64,000 nt of DNA from Sporosarcina sp. FSL K6-3457. Lineage in GTDB: Bacteria > Bacillota > Bacilli > Bacillales_A > Planococcaceae. The position numbers and the translations under genes were made by a program. The DNA is taken from positions 2,187,501 to 2,251,500 of the forward strand of contig NZ_JBBOWX010000001.1 in NCBI RefSeq assembly GCF_038007285.1, in the 5' to 3' direction. Positions 1 through 9,203 of this stretch are shown piece after piece (within the stretch, counting starts at the first letter, position 1; each line of letters begins with the position of its first letter). Below the pieces are notes generated by a model. That model did no database searches, was not told the origin of the DNA, and saw only the letters and a list, made by a program, of their open reading frames with translations.

Positions 1-786
1 AATCATTTCACGACGTAAATTATTCGTAATCTGCAGTCTTTCTTTCGGCGGTATTTCATAAACATCCCTGTTAAATAAATAATCCTGTAAATCAATATCC
101 TTAATGAGTAACTTGGTATGGAAAATATTCGATTGATAGACATTGACATCGATCGCATCATATTTCTTCATCGTATTTTTATCGATATAATCTTGAATGG
201 ATGTCATTTTATGATCGATAAACAGTTTTTTTCCGCGTTCATCACGTGTGAAGCCACGTATGCGGTAATCAGTTGTAATGATATCGGAATCAAAGCTGCC
301 TATTAAATAATCTAAGGCGGTTAATGGTGAAATTTCACCACAAGTTGAAACTTCTATATCAACTCGAAAAGTGGCAATCGAGTTATCCGGATGGTATTCC
401 GGATAGGTATGCACTGTGACATGGCTCTTATCTAGATGGCCGACGACCGAATCACGTGTTTTCAAAATATCGACTTCGCCACGATTGCAAGATGCATCAA
501 TTAAACCAACGGGAATAGACTCTTCCGAAATAAGGATGGTTACACTGGCACCTTGGGGATCGTAATCCTGTTTACTGACATTGAGTACATGTGCCCCAAT
601 AATTTCTGTCACATTGTACAGGATATTGGTCAGTCGTTCAGAATTATATTGTTCATCAATATAAGCAATATAATCTTTTTGCTCTCGCTCACTTTTTGCA
701 TAGCTCACATCATAGATGTTAAAGCTAAGTGTTTTGGTGAGGTTGTTAAAGCCATACAGTTTCAGCTTATTTTCCAACCCAATCAT
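1..786 (-). CDS. speD: S-adenosylmethionine decarboxylase proenzyme, 3' end cut by window edge
   Basis: Makes decarboxylated SAM, the aminopropyl donor for spermidine synthesis. The minus strand is open for 262 codons from position 786 to the edge. The self-cleavage motif [13 protein letters not shown] is present; the Ser of KSH becomes the pyruvoyl group. The length and this motif fit the long E. coli-type enzyme (about 264 residues), so only a few C-terminal residues should be missing. An in-frame ATG lies at 798, but AGAGG sits just upstream of the ATG at 786, so I start there. Sequence elsewhere, such as [20 protein letters not shown], also fits the family. It is divergent from purU across about 630 bp. 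Confidence 0.9.
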   Translation of the reverse strand, partial: MIGLENKLKLYGFNNLTKTLSFNIYDVSYAKSEREQKDYIAYIDEQYNSERLTNILYNVTEIIGAHVLNVSKQDYDPQGASVTILISEESIPVGLIDASCNRGEVDILKTRDSVVGHLDKSHVTVHTYPEYHPDNSIATFRVDIEVSTCGEISPLTALDYLIGSFDSDIITTDYRIRGFTRDERGKKLFIDHKMTSIQDYIDKNTMKKYDAIDVNVYQSNIFHTKLLIKDIDLQDYLFNRDVYEIPPKERLQITNNLRREMI

Positions 787-1420
787 CACGCCTCTCATTT
801 TGAGATACTACTTGTTGAACCCACGTTATAACCAAGCTCAAGCAAGTATTGAGCGATTATAAAATTGACTCAATTATAAATATAAAGTAATGCTTTCTCA
901 TGTCAATATTATTTTGAAAAAATATTTTAAATGCTGTTTAAACTGACTAATTATTAGTGTATTCTAATGGCGCATATTTAAACTGGAAATCTTTCTAAGT
1001 TCTTGTTTAGTAAGGGATTTCTTTGCCTATTTCAACGCGCAGAACCTTCTATTACGCATCACTTACAGAATCTTCTTTATTTTGGTTAAGTGAAGATAGA
1101 AATGTTAAGCTAGTAAACGAGGATTAATCGCGTGAATAATTAGACGATCGAAACAGCCAACTTTTATTGAGGAGGGCGAGGCATGGGGGCAAGAAATTGA
1201 AGCCTATATTAACAATCTATACGATAGCTACATTAAAAATGAAAAGTTAATTATTCATTAAGCATTTCGATAGTGGATTGGTCAAGTATCAGGTGTAATA
1301 TCATACTTTTACAGGAGACAGCTCATGGACATAGACATGAGTAGAAAAATCCATTGAGAAGATGTATCGTATAGTGCATAATGGAAAGTTAATGTCTATA
1401 TAATTAGGAGATGTCCGCAA
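787..1420. other. Intergenic region with possible gene scrap
   Basis: The 634-bp gap between speD and purU holds the speD promoter (879-906). It also has a plus-strand open stretch at 1136-1261 (41 codons, no good start) encoding a protein-like sequence containing TFIEEGEAWGQEIEAYINN and ending in a stop. A second short protein-like stretch sits around 1028-1127, ending at a TAA. Neither has a start codon with a usable ribosome binding site, and I cannot assign a family. They may be the remains of a decayed gene. I see no terminator or riboswitch in this gap. Confidence 0.3.
879..906 (-). promoter_or_regulatory. Sigma-A promoter for speD
   Basis: Read on the minus strand, TTGACA (906-901) and TATATT (884-879) are separated by 16 bp. 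They lie about 93 bp upstream of the chosen speD start. The -35 box is a perfect consensus. Confidence 0.6.
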
Positions 1421-2329
1421 ATGTCTATGGATGAAAATGTTAATATGAAATTGAAGCAACAGAGTAAGCAAGCTGAAAATAGAGGTAGATTGTTAGTGAA
1501 ATGTCCGGATAAGCCAGGGATTGTATCGTTGGTATCGACATTTTTATATAATCATAAGGCAAATATCATTGAGTCGAGCCAATACTCTAGTGATCCGGAA
1601 AACGGTACTTTTTTCATCCGGATTGAGTTTCAATGTGAGAACCTGATAGAACAAGCAGTGCAAATAGAAAAGGATTTTGTGGAAGTTGCTAGAAAACACT
1701 CAATGGACTACCATTTTGCATTTGGAAATGAACGGAAACGTTCAGCTATATTTGTATCAAAAGAACCGCATTGTTTAATGGAGCTTTTGTGGGAATGGCA
1801 AAATGGAGACTTAGAAACAGATGTTGTTGTAGTGATTAGTAACCATGAAGAGGCGAGGGACATGGTAGAATCTCTCGGTATACCTTTCCATTACATTCCT
1901 GCCAATAAAGACATAAGGAAACAAGTCGAAGCTGAGCAAATTCGCTTGATGGAAGAATACAATGTTGACTTACTGATACTTGCTCGTTATATGCAAATCC
2001 TAACGCCGGATTTTGTTAGTCATTTTCCGAATCAAATCATTAATATTCACCATTCATTCTTGCCGGCGTTTATCGGTGCACGGCCATATGAACGAGCATA
2101 CGGTCGTGGTGTAAAGCTGATAGGGGCCACGTCTCACTATGTTACCAATGATTTGGATGAAGGTCCGATTATTGAACAGGACATCGAGCGTGTAGATCAT
2201 CGTGACAGCGTGATTGATTTGAAGAAAATTGGTAGTCGAATCGAACGACGCGTTCTCGCTAAAGCTGTGAAGTGGCATCTAGAGAATCGGGTTATCGTAG
2301 AAGGTAATAAAACAATTGTATTTCATTAA
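1421..2329 (+). CDS. purU: Formyltetrahydrofolate deformylase
   Basis: Hydrolyses 10-formyl-THF to formate and THF, balancing the one-carbon pool and feeding formate to purine synthesis. It has 302 residues, typical of PurU. Residues about 20-95 form an N-terminal ACT domain (LLVKCPDKPGIVSLVSTFL). The rest is a formyltransferase-fold catalytic domain with NIHHSFLPAF and an Asp in the TSHYVTNDLDEGPII segment, matching the Asn-His-Asp catalytic set of the family. The ribosome binding site is TAGGAG, 12 bp upstream of the ATG. It stands alone, with no obvious partner gene. Confidence 0.93.
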   Translation: MSMDENVNMKLKQQSKQAENRGRLLVKCPDKPGIVSLVSTFLYNHKANIIESSQYSSDPENGTFFIRIEFQCENLIEQAVQIEKDFVEVARKHSMDYHFAFGNERKRSAIFVSKEPHCLMELLWEWQNGDLETDVVVVISNHEEARDMVESLGIPFHYIPANKDIRKQVEAEQIRLMEEYNVDLLILARYMQILTPDFVSHFPNQIINIHHSFLPAFIGARPYERAYGRGVKLIGATSHYVTNDLDEGPIIEQDIERVDHRDSVIDLKKIGSRIERRVLAKAVKWHLENRVIVEGNKTIVFH

Positions 2330-2398
2330 AAACACCCCTATTCATTTACAGCTGTTTAGAAGTTAAATAAGAAATTAAAATAAAATATCGTGTAAATG

Positions 2399-2424
2399 TG
2401 AAACTTTTTTTAGACAGCAACGTA
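2399..2424 (+). promoter_or_regulatory. ECF-sigma (SigW/SigM-type) promoter of the Ter operon
   Basis: TGAAAC (2399-2404) and CGTA (2421-2424) are separated by exactly 16 bp, with a T-rich start to the spacer. This matches the SigW consensus of Bacillus. It lies about 130 bp upstream of the first TerD gene. The B. subtilis yceC operon is known to be controlled by ECF sigma factors and SigB, so the call fits in both sequence and context. Confidence 0.7.
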
Positions 2425-2552
2425 TATATAAATGCCTAGTATTAAGTGCTTCAATTGCGAAGCATGAATTTGTGCAATGTATGATTGCTTGATATGATAA
2501 ATTCATATGAATAAATTCACAACAGAGTGAAATTGAGGAGATGAATAAACAA

Positions 2553-3149
2553 ATGGCTATCAGCTTACAAAAGGGTCAAAGAATTGATTTGACGAAAGGA
2601 AATTCAAGTTTAAATCGCATTCAGGTAGGCTTAGGATGGGATCCTGTTCAAACTAAAGGTGGCGGTTTTTTCGGGGCTTTTAAATCGGCACCGGCTATTG
2701 ACTGTGATGCTTCTGTATTTATGTTAACAGACGACAAATTCGTCAATAAAAATGATCTTGTCTACTTTGGAAACTTAAAAAGTGCATGTCTATCAGTTGT
2801 CCACTCTGGTGATAATACAACAGGTGACGGCGACGGTGATGATGAAGTCATTATGGTAGAATTAAAATCAGTACCTGATCGTATTAATAAATTGGTTTTC
2901 GTTGTTAATATTTATGATTGTGCAAAACGAAAACAGGATTTTGGTATGATTCAAAATGCTTATATACGAATAGTAGATCCGAAAACAGGTGCAGAATTGG
3001 TGCGTTATAATCTGTCTGAAAATCATGGTGGACTTACATCACTTGTGGCCGGTGAAATTTATCGTCATGGTGGGGAATGGAAATTTGGAGCTGTTGGAGA
3101 TGGCACGACTGATCAGAACTTGACGCAAATCAGTAAGCGATTCCAATAA
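2553..3149 (+). CDS. yceC: TerD-family stress protein 1 (YceC-like)
   Basis: First of three TerD paralogs; 198 residues from ATG 2553. I prefer this start because GAGGAG directly abuts the upstream in-frame ATG at 2541. TerD proteins bind calcium and are tied to tellurite, phage and envelope-stress resistance. The family's acidic loop [13 protein letters not shown] is present, followed by the NIYDCAKRKQDFGMIQNAYIR region. It is the most divergent of the three: the usual FDLDAS calcium-binding segment reads AIDCDAS after a Gly/Phe-rich insertion (GGGFFGAF), so metal binding may differ. It is first in the operon behind the ECF-type promoter. Confidence 0.9.
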   Translation: MAISLQKGQRIDLTKGNSSLNRIQVGLGWDPVQTKGGGFFGAFKSAPAIDCDASVFMLTDDKFVNKNDLVYFGNLKSACLSVVHSGDNTTGDGDGDDEVIMVELKSVPDRINKLVFVVNIYDCAKRKQDFGMIQNAYIRIVDPKTGAELVRYNLSENHGGLTSLVAGEIYRHGGEWKFGAVGDGTTDQNLTQISKRFQ

Positions 3150-3200
3150 TACCGCTAATAGAATATCAGTACGATCACTATAATAATGGAGGTTTTTTAA

Positions 3201-3785
3201 ATGGGTGTAATTTCTCTAGCAAAAGGTCAAAAGGTTGATTTGACAAAAACTAATCCTGGTTTGTCTAAAGTAGTTGTAGGTCTTGGATGGGACGTTAATA
3301 AGTATGATGGAGGTCAAGACTTTGACCTGGATGCATCCGTTTTCTTATTAGACGCTAATGGCAAAGTTTCGGGTGGACAAGACTTCGTATTCTATAACAA
3401 TACAACAGGTGGTAATGGTTCGGTTGTCCACTCTGGTGATAACTTAACAGGTGATGGGGATGGCGATGATGAGTCTGTAAGTATCTCTATTAACGATATA
3501 CCCGCTAACATTGAAAAAGTTTCATTTGCAGTTACAATTCATGATGCTGAAGCAAGAAACCAGAACTTTGGTATGGTATCTAACGCATTTATTCGTATCG
3601 TTAACGAAGCAACAAACGCGGAATTGATTCGTTATGATTTGGGTGAAGACTTCAGTATTGAAACGGCGGTTGTTGTAGGTGAGTTATACCGTCATAATGG
3701 CGAATGGAAATTTAGTGCAGTAGGTTCTGGTTACCAAGGTGGACTAGCTGCGTTATGTAACGATTTTGGTCTACAAGTAGGCTAA
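3201..3785 (+). CDS. yceD: TerD-family stress protein 2 (YceD-like)
   Basis: A 194-residue TerD protein with canonical motifs: [35 protein letters not shown] and [13 protein letters not shown]. The Asp-rich loops are the family's calcium-binding elements. The ribosome binding site GGAGG is eight bases from the ATG, and the gene starts 51 bp after TerD 1. It very probably works in the cytoplasm alongside the other TerD proteins and the TerC-like membrane protein encoded two genes downstream. Length and order match B. subtilis yceD. Confidence 0.93.
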   Translation: MGVISLAKGQKVDLTKTNPGLSKVVVGLGWDVNKYDGGQDFDLDASVFLLDANGKVSGGQDFVFYNNTTGGNGSVVHSGDNLTGDGDGDDESVSISINDIPANIEKVSFAVTIHDAEARNQNFGMVSNAFIRIVNEATNAELIRYDLGEDFSIETAVVVGELYRHNGEWKFSAVGSGYQGGLAALCNDFGLQVG

Positions 3786-3839
3786 GAAGTAAGAGAGACG
3801 TCAAAAAATGTTTGCATAATGGAAGGGAAGATATCACTT

Positions 3840-4418
3840 ATGGCAATTCAATTAAGTAAAGGTCAACGCATAGATTTAACGAAGAATGATCCTACTTTAC
3901 AAAAAATTGGTATCGGCTTAGGCTGGGATGTAAAACAATTTGATGGCGGACAGGATTACGACCTCGATGCATCAGCGTTTTTGTTAAGCTCTAGTGGTAA
4001 ATGCCGCAATGAATTAGACTTTATTTTCTACAATAACTTAAAAAGTGTAGATGGCTCTGTTGTTCACGCAGGGGATAACCGCACAGGCGAAGGTGATGGC
4101 GATGATGAGTCTATTAGCATCAATCTGTCAGCAGTACCACAAGATGTCGATAAAATTGCGATTACTGTCACCATTCATGACGCAGAGCTTCGACGTCAAA
4201 ACTTCGGTCAAATTTCAAATGCCTATGTTCGATTGGTGAATGAAGACACAGGCGCAGAAGTTCTCCGCTATGATCTAGGTGAAGATTTCAGTGTTGAAAC
4301 CGCAGTCGTATTTTGTGAGGTTTACAGGCACGCAAATGACTGGAAATTTAATGCAGTAGGGTCTGGTTATCAAGGTGGGTTACAATCTTTAGTGAATGCA
4401 TATGGTCTTGATGCATAA
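3840..4418 (+). CDS. yceE: TerD-family stress protein 3 (YceE-like)
   Basis: A 192-residue TerD protein beginning [15 protein letters not shown], like its two neighbours. An in-frame ATG at 3819 would add seven residues not seen at the start of the paralogs, so 3840 is chosen. The motifs [19 protein letters not shown] and [13 protein letters not shown] are intact. It is closest to TerD 2, especially over the C-terminal stretch ([13 protein letters not shown], then [12 protein letters not shown]), which suggests a local duplication. It is co-transcribed with the genes on either side. Confidence 0.92.
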   Translation: MAIQLSKGQRIDLTKNDPTLQKIGIGLGWDVKQFDGGQDYDLDASAFLLSSSGKCRNELDFIFYNNLKSVDGSVVHAGDNRTGEGDGDDESISINLSAVPQDVDKIAITVTIHDAELRRQNFGQISNAYVRLVNEDTGAEVLRYDLGEDFSVETAVVFCEVYRHANDWKFNAVGSGYQGGLQSLVNAYGLDA

Positions 4419-4482
4419 ATAATTGTAGGGAGGGGTGATCCCTCTCTACTTAAATTTGGCACTATTCTGGAGGAAACTGAAA

Positions 4483-5286
4483 TTGGAAGTTATTAATCAG
4501 ATATTAAGTACGTATGCATTATTTTTTGATTTTAGCATGTGGGCAGAAGTACTAACAGACCCTGTTGCTTGGGGATTCATAGGTACTTTAATTATTATTG
4601 AAGGACTGTTATCTGCGGATAACGCACTTGTTTTAGCTGTATTAGTTAAACATCTTCCAGAGAAACAACGTAAGAAAGCCCTTATGTATGGTATGTTTGG
4701 TGCTTATTTCTTCCGTTTTGTCTTCATCGGAATTGGTGTCTATCTGGTGAAATTTGCGTTTATTAAAATCTTAGGTGCTGCCTATCTAGCTTGGATTGTT
4801 ATTTCTCACTTCCGTAATAAGGCTGGGGATGAGGACGAAGGTAAAGAGTTTAACAAAAAATCTTGGATGGTTCGCGTATTTGGTACATTCTGGGCGACTG
4901 TCATTTCAGTAGAGATGATGGACATTGCATTTTCTGTGGATTCTATCTTAGCTGCATTTGCTGTATCCGATCAAGTTTGGGTTCTCTTAGTAGGTGGTAT
5001 GCTTGGGATTCTTATGATGCGTACAATTGCCGGGGTATTCTTAACCTTAATTGAAAAAGTGCCTGAGCTTGAAAACACTGCATTCATTCTAATCGGGATT
5101 ATTTCAGCGAAGATGTTTGCAGGGGTCTTTGGTTACGAGCTCAATCACTATGCATTCTTCGCAATCTTAATCTTGGCATTTGTCGCTACTTTTGTTGTTC
5201 ACTTTATCAATAAAAAGAAAGCACAAAATGAGATTGAAGTTGTTACACAAGAAACAACTGCTACACAAGAGGATACTGAAAAATAA
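4483..5286 (+). CDS. yceF: TerC-family integral membrane protein (YceF-like)
   Basis: TerC-type polytopic membrane protein; 267 residues from TTG 4483, which has GGAGG eight bases upstream. An upstream in-frame GTG at 4435 lacks a ribosome binding site. Several hydrophobic helices are clear, and the family's acidic intramembrane motifs are present: IIEGLLSADNALVLAVLVKH in helix 1 and SVEMMDIAFSVDSILAAFAVS mid-protein. These carry conserved Glu/Asp residues thought to handle metal ions. TerC-family proteins are linked to manganese export and to partnership with TerD proteins. The charged tail is Gln/Thr/Glu-rich. It is the last gene before a strong terminator. Confidence 0.9.
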   Translation: MEVINQILSTYALFFDFSMWAEVLTDPVAWGFIGTLIIIEGLLSADNALVLAVLVKHLPEKQRKKALMYGMFGAYFFRFVFIGIGVYLVKFAFIKILGAAYLAWIVISHFRNKAGDEDEGKEFNKKSWMVRVFGTFWATVISVEMMDIAFSVDSILAAFAVSDQVWVLLVGGMLGILMMRTIAGVFLTLIEKVPELENTAFILIGIISAKMFAGVFGYELNHYAFFAILILAFVATFVVHFINKKKAQNEIEVVTQETTATQEDTEK

Positions 5287-5300
5287 TATCTCTTTCGACT

Positions 5301-5330
5301 GGCTACTGTACAAGCAGTAGCCTTTCTTTT
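5301..5330 (+). terminator. Rho-independent terminator after yceF
   Basis: A perfect 8-bp stem (GGCTACTG / CAGTAGCC) with a 6-nt loop is followed by a long T-rich tract. It separates the TerD/TerC unit from the metabolite-synthesis genes. Confidence 0.85.
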
Positions 5331-5385
5331 TTTACAGTATTTTTGAATTCGATTCTCTGAGATCGTGATGTCACTTAGGTATTTC

Positions 5386-5422
5386 TTGTATAATTTCTGC
5401 AAGCAATACAGAAATTATACAA
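5386..5422. promoter_or_regulatory. Perfect 14-bp inverted repeat containing the -10 box of the metabolite operon
   Basis: TTGTATAATTTCTG (5386-5399) and its exact reverse complement (5409-5422) flank a 9-bp spacer. A consensus -10 hexamer, TATAAT, lies in the left arm (5389-5394). No good -35 box is present (weak TGATGT at 5366-5371), and no T-run follows, so it does not look like a terminator. It starts 90 bp before the CitE-like gene. The best reading is an operator overlapping an activator-dependent or tightly repressed promoter. Confidence 0.6.
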
Positions 5423-5475
5423 ACCGAATGCTGCATTGTTCGGTTGCAAGCGGTTAACATGGAGAGGGGATAAAT

Positions 5476-6687
5476 ATGAAGCACTTCGATTATGAAACAC
5501 CTGAAAGAAAACGTGAGATTTTCTTTAAGGAGCCTGAACAATTTACAAAGTATACAGCTAAAGAAATACTTTCCTATGCTCTAGGCGCAACGTTATATAT
5601 GCCGGCAACAAAGAAAAGTATCGCTCAGGATTTGATTGACAAGAAGTTTGTGGAACTGACCTCGATGGTGATTGATTTGGAAGATGCAGTGGGCGATACT
5701 CAATTACAAGAGGCTGAAGACAACTTGTTTGAGCAAATACAGACGCTGTATGATGCATTTTGCAATCAACTAATTACGATTAGCGATTTACCACTCATCT
5801 TTGTCCGAGTAAGAAGCCCACAACAAATGCAGCGAATAACGGCTCAGATTGGAAAGTATCAACGTGTTCTAACAGGTTATGTTTTTCCGAAGTTTTCATA
5901 TGAAACAGGAAAAGAATATTTAGCCATCCTCGAAGCAAACAACCGTGATGATATTTTGTTGTACGGCATGCCTATTTTAGAGTCCTCTGAAATTATCTAC
6001 AAGGAAACAAGAATCGAAACCTTATTGAAACTTAAAACGCTTATAGACTCATATCAGGAGTATATTCTCAATATTCGAATAGGTGCCACGGACTTTTGTG
6101 GTTTATTTGGTATTCGTAGAAATGTAGATACAACTATTTATGACGTGGCACTAATCCGAGATTGCTTAACAGATATACTCAATATATTTAATAGACAAGA
6201 CAGCGGATATGTCGTTTCAGGTCCAGTATGGGAGTATTTTTCGAAAGATCAACGAATTTTAAAATCTAAATTACGTATGACACCTTTTCAAGATCGTTAC
6301 GGTAGAACTGGTATGCAAAAACGTACAGAAATGATCAATCATTATATCGATGGCTTGATTAACGAAGTGTTATTGGATCGATTAAATGGCATAGTAGGAA
6401 AAACAGTCATTCATCCGACACATATTAAAACGGTGCATTCACTTTACACGGTTAGCCATGAAGAGTATTTAGATGCTCTGAGTATTATTGGAAATAGCGA
6501 GGGTCAAATTGGTGTTTTAAAAAGTCAATATAATAATAAAATGAATGAGATGAAGCCACATTTATATTGGGCAAAACGAATTTTAGTACAAGCAAGGATT
6601 TTTGGGGTTTATAATGAGGATCAGGATTTCACAAGTTTAATCATAGATACGCAACTAGAAGAGGATTTTTATGAGGTGAGGGTATGA
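5476..6687 (+). CDS. CitE/HpcH-like TIM-barrel C-C lyase of the Ter metabolite module
   Basis: A 403-residue protein of the HpcH/HpaI aldolase-citrate lyase beta superfamily (the 'C-C bond lyase' branch found in Ter loci). MVIDLEDAVGDTQ (about residues 63-75) is the CitE-like metal-binding segment, FVRVRS supplies the usual Arg pair, and YVFPKFSYETG and LYGMPILESSE mark later barrel strands. It has about 100 more residues than CitE, mostly C-terminal. Its substrate is unknown; the family would form or cut a C-C bond on an acyl or keto-acid unit. First gene of a tight five-gene unit, overlapping the next by four bases (ATGA). Confidence 0.82.
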   Translation: MKHFDYETPERKREIFFKEPEQFTKYTAKEILSYALGATLYMPATKKSIAQDLIDKKFVELTSMVIDLEDAVGDTQLQEAEDNLFEQIQTLYDAFCNQLITISDLPLIFVRVRSPQQMQRITAQIGKYQRVLTGYVFPKFSYETGKEYLAILEANNRDDILLYGMPILESSEIIYKETRIETLLKLKTLIDSYQEYILNIRIGATDFCGLFGIRRNVDTTIYDVALIRDCLTDILNIFNRQDSGYVVSGPVWEYFSKDQRILKSKLRMTPFQDRYGRTGMQKRTEMINHYIDGLINEVLLDRLNGIVGKTVIHPTHIKTVHSLYTVSHEEYLDALSIIGNSEGQIGVLKSQYNNKMNEMKPHLYWAKRILVQARIFGVYNEDQDFTSLIIDTQLEEDFYEVRV

Positions 6688-8075
6688 CGTCAAGTGTTCT
6701 TTCAACGAGAGAAACTTACCATGTATTGGACGATTTAACGATAGAAGTAGAGGTGTACCAAAATCCTTATCAATTCCAATTAGATGAGCTATTTCAAATG
6801 GCAACACGTATCAATAAAAAAAGAAGTTTTTTGTTCGTTAGTAAGGTATTAGGAAAGCATCTTGCGGTCAATCCACACATTCCTTTACTTGTCGGTAGCC
6901 TATTAGCCATGCGCTATAGAGAAGTCGTTCATGGTATTGTAGACCCGCGTGCAGCAGCCGTAGCAAAGGCGATTCAGACCAACGAACAAACAGAACAGCT
7001 TCTAGATTCCATTCGCATTCAACCAATCGGGCTTCCAAAACCCACTACATTCATTGGCTTTGCAGAAACGGCGACTGCACTTGGTCATGCTGTTTTTAGC
7101 ACATTTGAAAATAATGCGAAATATATTCATACAACAAGGGAACAAATTAATGAGCGCACATCCATTATCGATTTTGAGGAAGAACATTCACATGCAACCA
7201 GTCACCGGGTGTACGCACGTGATTTACAGTTCTTTCAAGATGACAGCGAAGTTGTACTGATCGATGATGAAATCACAACAGGGAAGACTGCCATTAATAT
7301 TATTAAAACGATTTCGGCTACCTATCCGTCAAAAAAGGTCTTTACCGTTGTGTCGATTTTAGACTGGCGTACAGAGGAGTATCGACAAAGATATCGTCAA
7401 TTGGAGCAAGAATTAGCGATTACTATTCATGCCGTTACGCTACTAGATGGTGGGGTTTCTGTTACAGGTCAGCCTGTTTTGGAGGAAGGGACAGTTGAGC
7501 CGATTCCAGATTGTAAGCAAGAACTAGCTTATACATCCATGAAAGCGTTTATCGATGCAGAGTTGCTGGAGCGTGTGACGTCGACTAATGTAAATGGAAG
7601 CTCCAATGCGTCACCTTATTTAACGGCGACGGGAAGATTTGGACATACAATTGAAGAGGATAAAGTATTGTCTCATCAGCTTCAGGAGGCGGCTAGTCAT
7701 TTGCGGGGACAGAGAAGAGGGGCTAAGACATTAGTCATTGGAACTGGTGAGTTCATGTATGTGCCTATGCAAATTGCCTCTCATATGGGAGCTGCTGTTT
7801 ATTTTCAAGCGACTACTCGCAGTCCTATCTATCAATCGGATAATGACGCTTATACCATCCACAATAAATTCGTGTTTGATAGTCCGGAAAACGAGGGATT
7901 AATCAATTATTTATACAATATTAAAGCCCATCAATATGATGAAATATTTATTTTTGTAGAAAGAATGTCAACTGTTAATGGAGTAGATACATTAATAAAA
8001 GAATTAAGAAAAACACAAATTCCATATATCACAATCGTTATGATGACAGAGCCAGCTGAATCGAAAGGGGGATAA
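6684..8075 (+). CDS. Phosphoribosyltransferase-like protein with C-terminal TRSP domain
   Basis: 463 residues. The N-terminal half is a type I phosphoribosyltransferase: VVLIDDEITTGKTAINII (about residues 189-206) is the PRPP-binding signature. The C-terminal domain carries TGRFG (about 312-316) and ATTRSPIY (about 377-384), the motif that names the TRSP domain. This two-domain protein is a marker of Ter-associated biosynthetic operons. The inferred job is attaching or removing a ribosyl-5-phosphate group on an unidentified base-like molecule. The start overlaps the CitE-like gene by four bases, implying translational coupling. Confidence 0.85.
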   Translation: MTSSVLSTRETYHVLDDLTIEVEVYQNPYQFQLDELFQMATRINKKRSFLFVSKVLGKHLAVNPHIPLLVGSLLAMRYREVVHGIVDPRAAAVAKAIQTNEQTEQLLDSIRIQPIGLPKPTTFIGFAETATALGHAVFSTFENNAKYIHTTREQINERTSIIDFEEEHSHATSHRVYARDLQFFQDDSEVVLIDDEITTGKTAINIIKTISATYPSKKVFTVVSILDWRTEEYRQRYRQLEQELAITIHAVTLLDGGVSVTGQPVLEEGTVEPIPDCKQELAYTSMKAFIDAELLERVTSTNVNGSSNASPYLTATGRFGHTIEEDKVLSHQLQEAASHLRGQRRGAKTLVIGTGEFMYVPMQIASHMGAAVYFQATTRSPIYQSDNDAYTIHNKFVFDSPENEGLINYLYNIKAHQYDEIFIFVERMSTVNGVDTLIKELRKTQIPYITIVMMTEPAESKGG

Positions 8076-8079
8076 TCAT

Positions 8080-9189
8080 ATGCTGCCATCAATCGTAATA
8101 CCCGATAAAATGGGGAGTTATAGGGAAGACGACGTTACCTTTTTACTCCGTGATATTGGTCAGTATGTCACTGAAACGACAACGGAGGAAAGAGAAGGTC
8201 TTATTCAAGGAGGGACTCATTATTCTGAAATGCTTCCGGTTGAATATCAACCAACAGAAGATTATATTTCCTTATTCCACAATACGTTGGATATGTATGC
8301 GAAGCGAATAGCAATTGCTGTAGGTGTCGTAGCAGAACAAATTAAAGCATCTAAAGGATTGGAGCAATTAGTGCTTGTCAGCCTTGCTAGAGCTGGTACG
8401 CCGATTGGTGTGTTAATTAAGAGATATTTAACATGTAAGTACCAGATTACTGTTCCGCACTACTCGATTTCTATTATTAGAGGGCGTGGGATTGATGAGA
8501 CTGCGATTGATTATATATTTGAGCATAATCCTGGAGCCAAAATTCAATTTGTCGATGGTTGGACTGGTAAAGGGGCTATTACGAGTGAATTAGAGGAAGC
8601 TTGTGTGAACTATAATGCTGCACATGCTAATAAAATCGATGCGAGTTTAGCAGTATTAGCAGATCCGGGCCATTGTGTACGCATTTATGGTACTAGAGAT
8701 GATTTTTTAATCCCATCTGCTTGTTTGAACTCAACGGTTTCAGGACTGGTGAGCCGGACTGTGTTAAATTATAATTTTATGGACAAAGATGACTTCCATG
8801 GAGCTAAATATTACAAAGAATTAGCGACTGTCGATGTTTCCAATCTCTATGTAGATACGATTGAGCATATGTTTAACGAAGTGCAACATGAAGTACAAAC
8901 AGCACTTGAGCTAGTAAAGCAAGAGGATCTGACCCCTTCGTGGAAAGGAATGCAATCTGTCGAATTGATCCAAAAGCAGTTCGGTATTGATAATCAGCAT
9001 TTTATAAAGCCGGGTGTTGGTGAGACAACTCGTGTATTATTGCGTCGGGTACCTTGGAAGATTCTTATCAATCCAAACTACTCAAATGATTTAACACATA
9101 TCCTTATGTTAGCTGAAGAACGCAATGTTCCTGTTGAAGAATTTTCGGAAATGTCGTATTCTTGCTGCGGCATTATCAAAGAATTGTAA
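8080..9189 (+). CDS. Second phosphoribosyltransferase-like protein with C-terminal Pelota-type domain (StiP family)
   Basis: 369 residues. ARAGTPIGVL (about 105-114) and FVDGWTGKGAI (about 157-167) form the phosphate and PRPP loops of a phosphoribosyltransferase. The last 60-70 residues (RVPWKILINPN to YSCCGIIKEL) resemble the Pelota-like RNA-binding fold (L7Ae-type) reported fused to this family in Ter operons. Databases sometimes name the family 'cysteine protease StiP'. I see PRTase motifs rather than a protease triad, so I treat that name with caution. It starts four bases after the previous stop. Confidence 0.82.
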   Translation: MLPSIVIPDKMGSYREDDVTFLLRDIGQYVTETTTEEREGLIQGGTHYSEMLPVEYQPTEDYISLFHNTLDMYAKRIAIAVGVVAEQIKASKGLEQLVLVSLARAGTPIGVLIKRYLTCKYQITVPHYSISIIRGRGIDETAIDYIFEHNPGAKIQFVDGWTGKGAITSELEEACVNYNAAHANKIDASLAVLADPGHCVRIYGTRDDFLIPSACLNSTVSGLVSRTVLNYNFMDKDDFHGAKYYKELATVDVSNLYVDTIEHMFNEVQHEVQTALELVKQEDLTPSWKGMQSVELIQKQFGIDNQHFIKPGVGETTRVLLRRVPWKILINPNYSNDLTHILMLAEERNVPVEEFSEMSYSCCGIIKEL

Positions 9190-9203
9190 AGGTTGTGCCC
9201 TTC

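Noticed and set aside
9162..9203. ATG start for the HAD gene at 9162
   Set aside because: It overlaps the previous gene by 28 bases without a ribosome binding site; TTG 9204 places the DxDxT motif at the usual N-terminal position.
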